Origin: Haoranjiania flava
Lineage (GTDB): Bacteria; Bacteroidota; Bacteroidia; Chitinophagales; Chitinophagaceae
Assembly (NCBI RefSeq): GCF_025631005.1
Contig: NZ_JAOTPL010000003.1
Location: 184,101-248,100, forward strand
Length of the DNA stretch: 64,000 nt
Direction: 5' to 3'
Below are positions 17,138 to 26,961 of this stretch, piece by piece. Below the pieces are notes generated by a model. It did no database searches. It was given only the letters and a program-made list of their open reading frames with translations, and was not told where the DNA came from. The first letter of the stretch is position 1. The number at the start of each line of letters is the position of its first letter. The position numbers and the translations under genes were made by a program.

Positions 17138-18431
17138 CAGGCATTTCATATCATCATTTTTAAAAAAAGTAACAGTTCTGCTGTTGCTGGCTTGTTTTGT
17201 CAATGGTTCTTTTGCGCAGCAGGAAGAGTCGCGCCGCGACTTTGATCGTGCTAAAGAAAAGATGCGCAGAAAAATCAATGCTCGGGAAGAGGTTGATTTT
17301 ACGGATGTGGGCGCTGCACTGGAAAAGTATGCCATTGCTAACCCAGGCAACCCGGAAGCGTGGTATTTCCTGGGCTATGCCATAGATAAATTCAACGCTT
17401 TGGATGGAGAAAATATTATTCACTCAAATTTATTGCTGGCACAAAAAGCAAGCGAATGTTTTCAGAATGCTTTGGAATTAAGCAACGGCAGGTATTCCGG
17501 CGAAAGGCTGCTGCTTGACCCGCATTCTAAAATATTGTCTGTCTGGGGCGGCCAGGCTATGCGTTACCTGTACCAGCATAAAACAGACTCTACAGCCTGG
17601 TGCTTACAGGAAGCCAGGAAAAGGGGCGGCATAAACCCGGTGATGCTGAAATATTTTTCTCAAATGCTGGATGAATGCTCCGACAGCGCTTATTTATTTA
17701 CCACCGGCGATCTGCAGGTTTATTACATTGCCTACCTGCAACATGTGCTGAAAGCAAGGCAGGATATACGTTCCATCAATCTCGACTATCTCAATACGAG
17801 CTGGTATGCGCCTTTGATGGTAAGCAGCGGTAAGATGGAATTGTCTATGTCACCGGAAGTGCTGAACGCCATCAGCTCGCGCACATGGATCACGAAAGAT
17901 GTGTCTATGATTAATTCACGCTACCCGGCTTACGGCGACAGTATCCTGACCTGGCAGATCAAGCCTTCTTTTGACGGCACATTGCTGCGGTCTGATTTCA
18001 TAACTTTACAACTCTTACAGCAAAACCAGTTGCGCGATGATGTGTTCTTTCCCTCGGGCCTGCCTGTAAACCAGCGGCTTTATTTGAATACAGAAAATTA
18101 CCTGCAGTTGCGTGGCCTTACGGTGAAGCTGAACCCTTACAAAAATTCCAACGATGTAAATTATCTGCGGTCGCGGCTTCCTGCACTTGAAGCAATAAGG
18201 AAGCAGGATACGGTTCACCTCAATAATCCGGATAATCTCCAGATGCTGAATGTAGTGCGCTTTGTACATGCATGGACCGCAGAGTATGCCTTGCAAGCCG
18301 GTGATACTGCCTATGCTAAAAATTGCTTTATAGTAGCCGAACAAAAGTACCCTGAAAAGCTGCTGCCATTCTTCGACGACAATGATAAAAAATGGTACCT
18401 GGACCTGAAAGAGCGGGTTGAGAAAATGTAA
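17130..18431 (+). CDS. exported TPR-like protein of unknown function
   Basis: A roughly 433-residue protein with an N-terminal signal peptide (SFLKKVTVLLLLACFVNGSFAQ). No enzyme motif is visible. Helical repeats resembling tetratricopeptides occur early (NPGNPEAWYFLGYAIDKFN) and near the C-terminus (AEYALQAGDTAYAKNCFIVAEQKYPEKLLP). The middle segment YYIAYLQHVLKARQDIRSINLDYLNTSWY resembles the soluble C-terminal part of large Bacteroidota membrane proteins with TPR tails. No ATG is available: TTG codons at 17091, 17118 and 17130 are the options. I chose 17130, which overlaps the last codons of purD and leaves a normal signal peptide. It is probably co-transcribed with purD, though a functional link is not evident. 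Confidence 0.65.
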   Translation: MNNRHFISSFLKKVTVLLLLACFVNGSFAQQEESRRDFDRAKEKMRRKINAREEVDFTDVGAALEKYAIANPGNPEAWYFLGYAIDKFNALDGENIIHSNLLLAQKASECFQNALELSNGRYSGERLLLDPHSKILSVWGGQAMRYLYQHKTDSTAWCLQEARKRGGINPVMLKYFSQMLDECSDSAYLFTTGDLQVYYIAYLQHVLKARQDIRSINLDYLNTSWYAPLMVSSGKMELSMSPEVLNAISSRTWITKDVSMINSRYPAYGDSILTWQIKPSFDGTLLRSDFITLQLLQQNQLRDDVFFPSGLPVNQRLYLNTENYLQLRGLTVKLNPYKNSNDVNYLRSRLPALEAIRKQDTVHLNNPDNLQMLNVVRFVHAWTAEYALQAGDTAYAKNCFIVAEQKYPEKLLPFFDDNDKKWYLDLKERVEKM

Positions 18432-18483
18432 GGAAGAGGAGAAGAGAGGGAAGCCGTATATCCCTTTGCGAAAAAAATCTGGA

Positions 18484-19429
18484 GACGGACTCGTCACTGC
18501 GATAAACCGTAATGCAGGGAAGGCTTAGAAGCAGTCTTTTACCCATAACTCCATAACTCCATCACTCCATCACTTGATCACACTTATACACCTCCACTTC
18601 TTTGCGTTTAAGCCTTGGCGCACTCTGCGAGAAAATTTTATTGCTGTGCATCAATTGCAAATTTTTGTTTCACGCGAAGGCCGCAAAGTTTTCACGCGAA
18701 GATCGCAGAAAGAAATTCTCTCTACATTTTTTAGATTGTTCCCGCTTGAGGTTTCTTCTGCCCGAGGAAAAGCTGACATGTTTCTTACTTGCCCCGGCAA
18801 AGACGGACTCGTCACTGCGATAAACCGTAATGCAGGGAAGGTTTAGAAGCACTCTTTTACCCATAACTCCATAACTCCATCACATCATCACTCGATCACA
18901 CTTATACATCTCCACTTCTTTGCGAAAACCTTGGCGCACTCTGCGAGAAAATTTTATTGCTGTGCATCAATTGCAAATTTTTGTTTCACGCGAAGGCTGC
19001 AAAGTTTTTACGCGAAGATCGCAGAGAGAAATTCTCTCTACATTTAGATTGTTCCCGCTTGAGGTTTCTTCTGCCCGAGGAAGCTGACGTGTTTCCACTT
19101 GCCCCGCTCGCAAAGACGGACTCGTCACTGTGATAAACCGTAATGCAGGGAAGGTTTAGAAGCAGTCTTTTACCCATCACTCCATCACTCCATCACATCA
19201 TCACTCGATCACACTTATACACCTCCACTTCTTTGCGTACGCCTTGGCGCACTCTGCGAGAAAATTTTATTGCTGTGCATCAATTGCAAATTTTTGTTTC
19301 ACGCGAAGGCTGCAAAGTTTTTTGCGCGAAGATCGCAGAGAGAAATTCTCTCTACATTTAGATTGTTCCCGCTTGAGGTTTCTTCTGCCCGAGGAAAAGC
19401 TGACGTGTTTCCACTTGCCCCGCGCGGAA
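18484..19429 (+). repeat. three tandem copies of a ~315-bp non-coding unit
   Basis: The string gacggactcgtcactg starts units at 18484, 18802 and 19115, so units are 318, 313 and about 315 bp. Each carries the same succession: cgtaatgcagggaagg, a run of 'ataactccatcactcc' blocks of varying number, ttctttgcg, 'ttggcgcactctgcgag', 'ttttgtttcacgcgaagg', 'cgcgaagatcgcaga', and 'cccgcttgaggtttcttc'. The copies differ by short indels. Open frames through them (60-90 codons on both strands) are inconsistent between copies and not genes. The rest of the 18432-19689 gap holds no gene that I can see. Confidence 0.85.
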
Positions 19430-19689
19430 GTATGAAGTCAAGTCACTGGATGAGATAACTTAAATCCTGAATCCTAATTCAATTTAGTAGAAGCTGCCAA
19501 TCAACTTCCAGGTTTCCAACTTTGTTAAATAAAAAATAATCCCTTCAATGATTTGAAATAATGATGTAAAATTGCGTAGGGAACAAAATATGCAAAAAAA
19601 TACATATTTCAAAAACTCATTTTGGAAATTTCAGGAATATTGGTTCATTTTGCATACTCAAAACAATACAAAAAGACGTAACTACAATA

Positions 19690-20715
19690 ATGGGACTATT
19701 TAATTTTTTTACCCAGGAGATAGCAATGGACTTAGGTACTGCCAATACGCTGATCATACACAATGATGAGATAGTGGTAAACGAGCCTTCCATTGTAGCG
19801 CTGAACAGGAACAATCCTAAAGACGTAATGGCAGTGGGTAAAAGAGCTTTGCTGATGCACGAAAAAACGCACGAAAGCATCAAAACCATCCGCCCGCTGA
19901 AAGATGGCGTAATAGCAGACTTTAACGCAGCCGAGCTCATGATCAGGGAACTCATCAGGATGCTGCATCCCAAAAAGCCGCTGATACCGCCAAGCTGGAG
20001 AATGCTTATCTGTATTCCTTCAAGCATTACCGAAGTAGAGAAACGTGCTGTAAGAGACAGTGCCGCACAGGCCGGCGCTAAAGAAGTATATCTCATAGAT
20101 GAGCCGATGGCTGCTGCTATCGGTATCGGCATAGACGTGGAAGAGCCCGTGGGCAACATGATCATTGACATAGGCGGCGGCACTACCGGCATTACGGTGA
20201 TTGCCCTGGCCGGCATTGTGTGCGATCAGAGCATCCGCATTGCGGGCGATGAATTTACGGCAGATATTATGGAAGCATTGAGGCGCTACCACAGCCTGCT
20301 GATAGGCGAGCGTACGGCCGAACAGATCAAAATAGAATTAGGCGCTGCACTCAAAGACCTTGACAACCCGCCGGACGACCTGCCGGTAAGCGGCCGCGAC
20401 CTGGTAACAGGCGTGCCTAAGCAGATCATGGTAAGCTACCAGGAAGTTGCAGAAGCATTGGATAAATCTATTTTTAAAATTGAGGAAGCTATTTTGCGCG
20501 CGCTGGAAACCACGCCGCCTGAGCTTTCCGCGGATATCTATCGCAGAGGCCTGTACCTTACAGGCGGTGGGGCATTGCTGAGAGGGCTGGATAAAAGGTT
20601 AAGCCAGAAGATAAAACTTCCGGTACATGTAGCCGACGATCCGCTTAAAAGCGTGGTACGCGGTACCGGCATCGCTTTAAAAAATTACCAGAGATATCCA
20701 TTCATTATGCGATAA
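19690..20715 (+). CDS. mreB: rod shape-determining protein MreB
   Basis: A 341-residue actin-like ATPase with the expected nucleotide-binding motifs: MDLGTANTLI (phosphate 1), IDIGGGTTGITVIAL (phosphate 2), and a C-terminal LTGGGALLRGLDKRL adenosine motif. The EPMAAAIGIG segment is typical of MreB. It forms membrane-associated filaments that guide lateral cell-wall synthesis. It heads the conserved mreB-mreC-mreD-mrdA-rodA order and is separated from mreC by a terminator-like hairpin. A long repeat-filled gap lies upstream. Confidence 0.97.
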   Translation: MGLFNFFTQEIAMDLGTANTLIIHNDEIVVNEPSIVALNRNNPKDVMAVGKRALLMHEKTHESIKTIRPLKDGVIADFNAAELMIRELIRMLHPKKPLIPPSWRMLICIPSSITEVEKRAVRDSAAQAGAKEVYLIDEPMAAAIGIGIDVEEPVGNMIIDIGGGTTGITVIALAGIVCDQSIRIAGDEFTADIMEALRRYHSLLIGERTAEQIKIELGAALKDLDNPPDDLPVSGRDLVTGVPKQIMVSYQEVAEALDKSIFKIEEAILRALETTPPELSADIYRRGLYLTGGGALLRGLDKRLSQKIKLPVHVADDPLKSVVRGTGIALKNYQRYPFIMR

Positions 20716-20736
20716 TAAAATTTAAAATTTATAACC

Positions 20737-20789
20737 AAAGTCAAAAGTGAAATGCCATTAAAAAAATTTCTGCTTTTGACTTTTTAATT
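20737..20789 (+). terminator. terminator-like hairpin between mreB and mreC
   Basis: AAAGTCAAAAG (20737-20747) and CTTTTGACTTT (20773-20783) form a perfect 11-bp stem with a 25-base loop, followed by TTAATTT. It lies 22 bp after mreB and about 20 bp before mreC. It may reduce read-through from mreB into mreCD. The A/T-rich stem makes this uncertain. Confidence 0.45.
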
Positions 20790-20808
20790 TACCTTTCCGC
20801 TACCTGGC

Positions 20809-21708
20809 ATGCGCAACATTATCTTATTTATAAAAAAATATTTTACCTTCTTCCTGTTTGTTTTGCTGGAAGTTTTAAGTATTTCTTTTTTGATAAGGTA
20901 CAATGATTCCTATGCTGCTGTTTATTCAAATGTTTTCAACGAATATGTAGGCAAAATACAGCGCAACTACAACGACCTGCAGTACTTTTTTGATCTTAAA
21001 AAAACGAACAAAATACTGGTTGAAGAAAACGCGAGGCTGAAAGATATGTTGCATAAAACCTTGTATCTGACAGACACGTTAAACACTGACAGCACAAGGG
21101 TTCTGACCGACTCGCTTGTACGCGATACATCCGGCAGGAGATTTTATCAGCAGTTTGCATACATACCCGCCAAAGTGGTAAATAACTCTGTGACCAACGA
21201 AAATAATTACATCACTGTGCAAAGAGGCAGCGACGATGGCATCGCGGCGGATATGGCGGTGGTATGCCCCACAGGTATTGTGGGAAAAGTAGTTTCTGTC
21301 AGCAAGAACTTTGCTATCGTAATGGGCCTGCTCAATCACAACAGTAAGGTGAGCGCCATGTTCCTGAAAAATAACTATACCGGTTATGTGGAGTGGAACG
21401 GCAAGTCGCCGGACTTTGTACAATTCAGAAATATTCCCAAAACCCTGGATGTAAAACCGGGCGATACAGTGGTCACCAGCAACGCATCAGGAAGCTTCCC
21501 TGCAGGGGTGGTGATTGGCCGCATACATTCAGTAAAGCGCGATCCTTCTACCAGCTTTCATCAGCTGGAAGTAAAGACAGGGGCCAATTTCAGGACTTTG
21601 CAATATGTTTATATTATCAAAAACCAGCTATTTAAAGAACAGCGCATGCTGGAAGATGCCCAGCGTCTGAAAGACCTGCATGCTGCAGGCGCACAACAGA
21701 AAAGATAA
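20809..21708 (+). CDS. mreC: rod shape-determining protein MreC
   Basis: A 299-residue bitopic membrane protein. A short cytoplasmic N-terminus and one membrane helix (about residues 10-28, YFTFFLFVLLEVLSISFL) are followed by a coiled coil (about 50-80, LKKTNKILVEENARLKDML) and the periplasmic beta-barrel domains (KVVNNSVTNENNYITVQRGSDDGIAADMAVV; VIGRIHSVKRD). It links MreB filaments to MreD, PBP2 and RodA. Its stop overlaps the mreD start (TAATG), so the two are probably translationally coupled. Confidence 0.95.
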   Translation: MRNIILFIKKYFTFFLFVLLEVLSISFLIRYNDSYAAVYSNVFNEYVGKIQRNYNDLQYFFDLKKTNKILVEENARLKDMLHKTLYLTDTLNTDSTRVLTDSLVRDTSGRRFYQQFAYIPAKVVNNSVTNENNYITVQRGSDDGIAADMAVVCPTGIVGKVVSVSKNFAIVMGLLNHNSKVSAMFLKNNYTGYVEWNGKSPDFVQFRNIPKTLDVKPGDTVVTSNASGSFPAGVVIGRIHSVKRDPSTSFHQLEVKTGANFRTLQYVYIIKNQLFKEQRMLEDAQRLKDLHAAGAQQKR

Positions 21709-22241
21709 TGAGTGTATTATTAAAAAATATTATCCGGTTCATTCTTTTTATTCTTGTACAGGCATTTGTGCTGGACAAAGTACCGCTGTTGCATCAATAC
21801 ATCAAGCCCTGGCTATACCTGCTTTTTATCTTATGGCTCCCCTTTGACATATCGCGCAACTGGCTGCTGATCATCAGCTTTGTTTTCGGGCTGGTAATGG
21901 ATATGTTCTCAGGCACGCCCGGTTTGCATGCCGCATCCTGTGTGATGATCGGCTTTGTGCGCCCCTTTGTTTTAAACGCGCTGCTGCCGCACGAAAAAGT
22001 AGAGATCACTTATTTTGAGCCGAGCGTACGAAGCATGGGCCTGCCGCAGTACACCATCTACCTGCTGATACTTACGTTTATTCATCATGTGGTGATTGTA
22101 TTGATAGAGTGGATGCAGTTTGGTAATTTCTTTTACTTCATAGGAAAGGTTACGCTATCCACTATAGTGAGCATAGGCCTTATGCTGATTGCCGAGATGA
22201 TCACTTTTCGCAAGGCCAGGTTCAGGACAAATGCCGAGTAG
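21708..22241 (+). CDS. mreD: rod shape-determining protein MreD
   Basis: A 177-residue polytopic membrane protein with five to six hydrophobic helices and the family's typical FDISRNWLLIISFVFGLVMDMFSGTPGLHA segment (about residues 45-75). MreD partners MreC in the elongasome. It starts on the last base of the mreC stop codon and lies 80 bp upstream of mrdA, which has its own promoter in the gap. Sequence conservation is low in this family, so position in the cluster adds support. Confidence 0.9.
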   Translation: MSVLLKNIIRFILFILVQAFVLDKVPLLHQYIKPWLYLLFILWLPFDISRNWLLIISFVFGLVMDMFSGTPGLHAASCVMIGFVRPFVLNALLPHEKVEITYFEPSVRSMGLPQYTIYLLILTFIHHVVIVLIEWMQFGNFFYFIGKVTLSTIVSIGLMLIAEMITFRKARFRTNAE

Positions 22242-22262
22242 AAACTATAACAAACAATTGCG

Positions 22263-22293
22263 TTTGCTTTCCCCGTCTTTTCTTCTATTTTTG
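22263..22293 (+). promoter_or_regulatory. promoter of mrdA-rodA
   Basis: TTTG at 22263-22266, a 19-bp spacer and TATTTTTG at 22286-22293 give a consensus-quality Bacteroidota promoter inside the mreD-mrdA gap. Transcription should begin near 22299, some 23 nt before the mrdA start. Confidence 0.75.
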
Positions 22294-22321
22294 TAAAAAC
22301 GATATATCAAGATTTTTTTGA

Positions 22322-24439
22322 ATGATCAATCCGCAACGTTTACAGGTACGCAGCAAAATAATCACAGCTATTATGGTGGCGCTGTTCGTCATCATATTTT
22401 TTCAGTTGATGAACCTGCAGCTGTTTTCCAAAAACCTGCGCCTGCAGGCTGAAGGAAATGCAATTTACCGCAAAGTGATATACCCGGACAGGGGCATCAT
22501 TTATGACCGAAAAATGAAGCCTATACTTACCAACCAGGTCTCCTACGACCTGATGGTCGTGCCTGCCGAAGCTCGCAGGGGAGTAGATACTTTCGCACTC
22601 TGCAATATCCTGGGTATTGATACTGCGCAGTACAGGGAGCGCATGCTTACCGCTATCATCAAAAACGGCAACTACCGGCAGGGTTCTTTCGAGCCGCTGC
22701 TCACGCCGCAGATGTATGCAGTGCTCAATGAGAACCTGTACAAGTTTCCCGGTTTTTATTTGCAGGACAGGCCTATGCGTTCCTATCCATACAAAGTGGG
22801 CGCTAACATTGTAGGCCGGTTGGGAGAGGTAGATGCGAAGTACCTGGAAGAGCACCCTGAAGAAGGCTACCAGTCGGGCGATTATAAAGGTGTTGCCGGG
22901 CTTGAATTCACGTATGAAAAAGTATTGATGGGCCAGCGTGGCGTGCAACAATTGCTGCGCGACAACAGGTCAAGAATAATAGGATCATTCGACAACGGCG
23001 CTTATGATACCGTGGCCATAGCGGGAAGGAATCTTTATACCAGCCTGGACATAGAATTACAGGAACTGGGTGAAAAACTTTTTAAGCACAAACTCGGCTC
23101 AGCAGTGGCCATCAACCCAAAGACCGGCGGCATACTTGCTATGGTCACTGCGCCAAACTTTGACCCCAATCTTCTCTCTCCCAGCCAGAGAAGAAAGAAT
23201 TATGGCCGGTTGATATTAGATACGGCCAGGCCCATGTACAACAGGGCGATGCAGGGTACATATCCTCCGGGATCTACATTCAAGCCTCTGGGCGCGCTGG
23301 TAGCACTGGAAGAACGGGTAATAACGCCCGGCTACGGCTACGGTTGCGGGGGAGCATACTTTGGCTGCCGGGGCATTCGTGTAGGTTGCACACACAGAAA
23401 TCCGGGGCATGCCTCTAACCTGCGTGTAGCACTGGCAAACTCGTGCAACTCTTACTTCAGCCAGCTGTTTAAAATTGTGGTGGAAAATCCCAAATACAAA
23501 TCAGATAAACTGGGCTATGTAAAATGGCAGCAATATATGAACTCTTTCAGCCTTGGCGTGAGAACCGGCATTGACCTGCCCGGTGAATACAAAGGCAACA
23601 TCCCCGATACATCGGTGTACAACAAAGATTACGGCAACCGGTGGGTGGCATGTAATATGATCACGCTGGGCATCGGGCAGGATAAGATGACTGCTACGCC
23701 TTTGCAGATGGCCAACAGTATGTGCATCATTGCCAACAAAGGCTATTACTACGTGCCGCATATTGTAGACAGCATACAGGAAGAAACCATTGCCGATACA
23801 GTATATATGGCTAAATACCGTAAAAAGCATGCTGACCTGCACATTGCCGATACTGCCTACGAAGTGGTAAAACGAGGCATGGCAGACGTGGCCACATTCG
23901 GTACTGCTGCAAGGATAAAGGTGCCCGGCCACCAGATAGCAGCTAAAACAGGTACGGCACAAAACCCTCACGGCCAGGACCACGCTTTGTTTGTGGCATT
24001 TGCACCCGTTGACAACCCCAGAATAGCTATTGCCGTAGTAGTGGAAAATGCCGGCTACGGCGGTACATGGGCTGGTCCCATTGCTGCGTATATGATGGAG
24101 AAGTACCTGAACGATACTTTATCGGCAGAAAGCGCTAAGAAGGCAGAAGAATTTTCGAAGGTAGATAAAATACCTGCAGAAATTAAACGCTGGTACAAAA
24201 CCAGGGACTCTGCATCTTATTCAAGGCAACAAAAGAGCATGGCAGACAATGTAGATAAAGATCCGCTCACGGGCAGGGAACTTTCTTATACAGAAAACCA
24301 GGTGGCAGTGATCAAGAGAACTTTTGATCCGGAAGCAGAGCGGGGAAATAAAAATACGGGCGGGCAGGGCAATACCATTTACAGGCAGCCGCCTGCTGCA
24401 ATCATAGAGCATAAAGATACATCAGGAAAAAGACGATAA
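22322..24439 (+). CDS. mrdA: penicillin-binding protein 2 (elongasome transpeptidase)
   Basis: A 705-residue class B PBP. One membrane anchor lies near the N-terminus (about residues 13-33), then the dimerisation/pedestal domain with the RGIIYDRK motif (about 56-63), then the transpeptidase domain with all catalytic boxes: SxxK as GSTFKPLG, SxN as NSCNSYF, and KTGTAQNP. It cross-links lateral peptidoglycan together with RodA. It has an extended, charged C-terminal tail (about residues 615-705) rich in Lys, Glu and Asn, beyond the usual domain. Three bases separate it from rodA. Confidence 0.96.
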   Translation: MINPQRLQVRSKIITAIMVALFVIIFFQLMNLQLFSKNLRLQAEGNAIYRKVIYPDRGIIYDRKMKPILTNQVSYDLMVVPAEARRGVDTFALCNILGIDTAQYRERMLTAIIKNGNYRQGSFEPLLTPQMYAVLNENLYKFPGFYLQDRPMRSYPYKVGANIVGRLGEVDAKYLEEHPEEGYQSGDYKGVAGLEFTYEKVLMGQRGVQQLLRDNRSRIIGSFDNGAYDTVAIAGRNLYTSLDIELQELGEKLFKHKLGSAVAINPKTGGILAMVTAPNFDPNLLSPSQRRKNYGRLILDTARPMYNRAMQGTYPPGSTFKPLGALVALEERVITPGYGYGCGGAYFGCRGIRVGCTHRNPGHASNLRVALANSCNSYFSQLFKIVVENPKYKSDKLGYVKWQQYMNSFSLGVRTGIDLPGEYKGNIPDTSVYNKDYGNRWVACNMITLGIGQDKMTATPLQMANSMCIIANKGYYYVPHIVDSIQEETIADTVYMAKYRKKHADLHIADTAYEVVKRGMADVATFGTAARIKVPGHQIAAKTGTAQNPHGQDHALFVAFAPVDNPRIAIAVVVENAGYGGTWAGPIAAYMMEKYLNDTLSAESAKKAEEFSKVDKIPAEIKRWYKTRDSASYSRQQKSMADNVDKDPLTGRELSYTENQVAVIKRTFDPEAERGNKNTGGQGNTIYRQPPAAIIEHKDTSGKRR

Positions 24440-24442
24440 CAC

Positions 24443-25786
24443 ATGTACCGCGAAGAAAGTAAATTATCAAAAGGAATAGACTGGGTAATGGTATGGCTTT
24501 ACGGTATGCTGGTTGCCATTGGTATTCTTTGCATTTTCATGGTAGAGTACGATCCTGACAGCAACTGGGCATCTTCTTTTTTCTCGGGCAATACCAATTA
24601 TAGCAAACAGCTGATATTTGCTATTGTAAGCGCCTTTTTTGCCACGCTGATCTTATTGAGCGATAGTAAGCTGTATACATCTTTTGCCAATCTTTCTTAT
24701 CTGCTGGGTTTATTTTTAATGATCCTCACTTTTATGATCGGTAAAAATATCAGCGGCTCCAGGAGCTGGATACCTCTGGGCGGGGGCTTTAATCTTCAGC
24801 CGGCAGAAGTGTGCAAAATTTTTACATCGCTTGCTCTGGCGAAGTATCTTTCCATGCAGGACCTGGACTTCTCAAAGATGAAATCGCAATTGATAGCAGT
24901 AGGTATTGCCATGCTTCCGGCATTGCTTTCGATCTTGCAGAATGAGACCGGGCTTGCCCTGGTGTACTGCGGTTTTTTTATAGTCATGTTCCGCGAGGGC
25001 CTGCCGCCGTGGATACTGATCGTAGGTTTTTCTTTTGCCGTATTGGTAATAGCCACCTTACTGGTAGACCCTAACACGCTGGCTGTAATACTCTCGCTGA
25101 TTGCCCTCGGCGTGATCTGGTTTATGAGAAGAAAAATAAAGCGCAACCGCAGCCTGCTGCTGGCAATCTTATTGATGTGGGCTGCATGTGTGGGCACACA
25201 ACGCTTTGCCGTGCCATATATTTTTAACAACGTACTGCAATGCTACCAGACTACCAGGGTGTATGCTATGGTGGGCAAACCTTACGATTGCAGCCTCAAT
25301 GCCCATGCCCAAAAACGCGAGGCTCAGGATAAAAAAGTAATGCAGCCGGACGATTACAACGTACGCCAGAGCAAGATTGCCATCGGTTCGGGCGGGCTTA
25401 CGGGCCGGGGATTTTTAAAAGGCACGCAAACGCGCGGTAAGTATGTGCCTGAGCAGCATACAGATTTTATTTTTACTTCCGTAGGCGAGGCGTTTGGTTT
25501 TCTGGGGTCAGTCGCTTTCTTAGGTGTTTTCCTGATGCTTTTGTTGCGCATTCTCAGGGCAGCAGAGCGGCAACGCAGCGCTTTCAGCCGTATTTACGCT
25601 TATTGTGTGGCAAGCATTTTATTTATGCATATTGCCATTAATGTATGTATGACCATCGGGCTTTTTCCTGTGGTGGGCATACCGCTGCCGCTGATCAGCT
25701 ACGGCGGCTCTTCCCTGCTTTCGTTTACCATACTTATTTTTATTCTGATAAGGCTTGATGCAGACAGGAACATGGTTTTAAGATAA
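24443..25786 (+). CDS. rodA: SEDS peptidoglycan polymerase RodA
   Basis: A 447-residue SEDS-family membrane protein with about ten helices. Signatures include NISGSRSWIPLGGGFNLQPAEVCKIF (about residues 103-128), the EQHTDFIFTSVGEAFGFLGS loop with the catalytic-type Asp, and the C-terminal FPVVGIPLPLISYGGSSLLSFT motif. It polymerises glycan strands for cell elongation with PBP2. The loop between helices 7 and 8 is longer than in enterobacterial RodA and holds a Cys pair (QCYQTTRVYAMVGKPYDC). It directly follows mrdA. Confidence 0.96.
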   Translation: MYREESKLSKGIDWVMVWLYGMLVAIGILCIFMVEYDPDSNWASSFFSGNTNYSKQLIFAIVSAFFATLILLSDSKLYTSFANLSYLLGLFLMILTFMIGKNISGSRSWIPLGGGFNLQPAEVCKIFTSLALAKYLSMQDLDFSKMKSQLIAVGIAMLPALLSILQNETGLALVYCGFFIVMFREGLPPWILIVGFSFAVLVIATLLVDPNTLAVILSLIALGVIWFMRRKIKRNRSLLLAILLMWAACVGTQRFAVPYIFNNVLQCYQTTRVYAMVGKPYDCSLNAHAQKREAQDKKVMQPDDYNVRQSKIAIGSGGLTGRGFLKGTQTRGKYVPEQHTDFIFTSVGEAFGFLGSVAFLGVFLMLLLRILRAAERQRSAFSRIYAYCVASILFMHIAINVCMTIGLFPVVGIPLPLISYGGSSLLSFTILIFILIRLDADRNMVLR

Positions 25787-25806
25787 ACCGTTAAAACACA
25801 ATATTC

Positions 25807-26898
25807 ATGGGCATTACAGATACTATTTCAAATACCTTGTCTTTTCTGAAGCTTGGGGAATCCCGAAAAATATTTTATAATAATCCCATCAACAACCAGC
25901 TCCGGCAGGATGTAGAGCACACCTACATTAAGGCATATGAATATAATGAGCAGGAGCTCATAGAGCATGAGTTTGCCTCTGTGCAGGAATGTGCACGATT
26001 AAAAGATTCCAGGTACAATGTATGGCTGAATATTGAAGGATTAAAGCGCGATGAAATAAAATTCATCGCGCAAACTTTCGGCATCAACGACCTGGTGGAA
26101 GAAGATATTTCCAGCATCGGCCACAATGCCAAAATGGATACCTTTGAAAATTATATTTACTGCCTTGTTTACATGCTTTCCTACAACAATAACCGTTTCT
26201 TTATAGAGCAGGAACAGATCTCCATTATCTGCGGCAGAAAATTTGTGATCACTTTCCAGGAGGAGCACGGTAAAGATGCTTTCGGAAAATTAAGGTTAAG
26301 GCTGCAGAACAAAGACAGCAAAGTGCGGCTCAACAGTATTGATTTTCTTTTTTATGAATTGCTGGATGCGATTGTAGATGATTATTTTTATTTAATGGAT
26401 AAGCTCTCCATGCGCATTGAAACGGTGGAAGATGAAATCCTCAACAATCTAAACAAGCGGTCTTTTGCCAAGATCATTTTTTACCGCCGTGAGATGATGA
26501 TCCTGCGCAGGAACATTTATCCCTTTCGCGATATCATCACTGTGCTGATGCGCAATGAAGACAGCTTTTTTAATAAAAGAACCCTGCGCTACCTGAAAGA
26601 TGTAAGCGACCATATAAACCAGGCCAGGGAAATGGTGGAAAACTACCGGGAATCTATCTCCAACATCCAGGACCTGTACCTTAACCAGGAAAATAACAAA
26701 CTAAGCCGCTCCATGAAAGTGACAGCGATTGTTACCTGCCTGCTGGCGCCGGCAACCGTTATCGGCGGCATTTTCGGCATGAATTTCAAATACATCCCCT
26801 TCCTCAACAACCCTTATGCATTTTACATAGCCATTGCCTTTATGCTGTTGATACCTGTGTATATGATCTATGTGTTTAAAAAGAATGGCTGGTTTTAA
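25807..26898 (+). CDS. corA: CorA-type magnesium/divalent-cation channel
   Basis: A 363-residue protein with the CorA plan: a large cytoplasmic alpha/beta and helical N-terminal domain, then two membrane helices at the C-terminus. The diagnostic GMN motif sits at the end of the first helix (VIGGIFGMNFKYIPF, about residues 320-334). The C-terminus ends with basic residues (YVFKKNGWF). It carries Mg2+ or related ions. It starts 20 bp after rodA and may be co-transcribed, though it has no role in cell shape that I can infer. Confidence 0.95.
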   Translation: MGITDTISNTLSFLKLGESRKIFYNNPINNQLRQDVEHTYIKAYEYNEQELIEHEFASVQECARLKDSRYNVWLNIEGLKRDEIKFIAQTFGINDLVEEDISSIGHNAKMDTFENYIYCLVYMLSYNNNRFFIEQEQISIICGRKFVITFQEEHGKDAFGKLRLRLQNKDSKVRLNSIDFLFYELLDAIVDDYFYLMDKLSMRIETVEDEILNNLNKRSFAKIIFYRREMMILRRNIYPFRDIITVLMRNEDSFFNKRTLRYLKDVSDHINQAREMVENYRESISNIQDLYLNQENNKLSRSMKVTAIVTCLLAPATVIGGIFGMNFKYIPFLNNPYAFYIAIAFMLLIPVYMIYVFKKNGWF

Positions 26899-26961
26899 TA
26901 ATGTTGTTGGATGGTTTGCAGTTCCTGCCAGATTATATTGTGTGATGGTGATTGTATTGCA

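Noticed and set aside
18574..19458. Several 60-90-codon genes in the triple repeat
   Set aside because: Frames differ between the three copies because of indels, so no protein is conserved.
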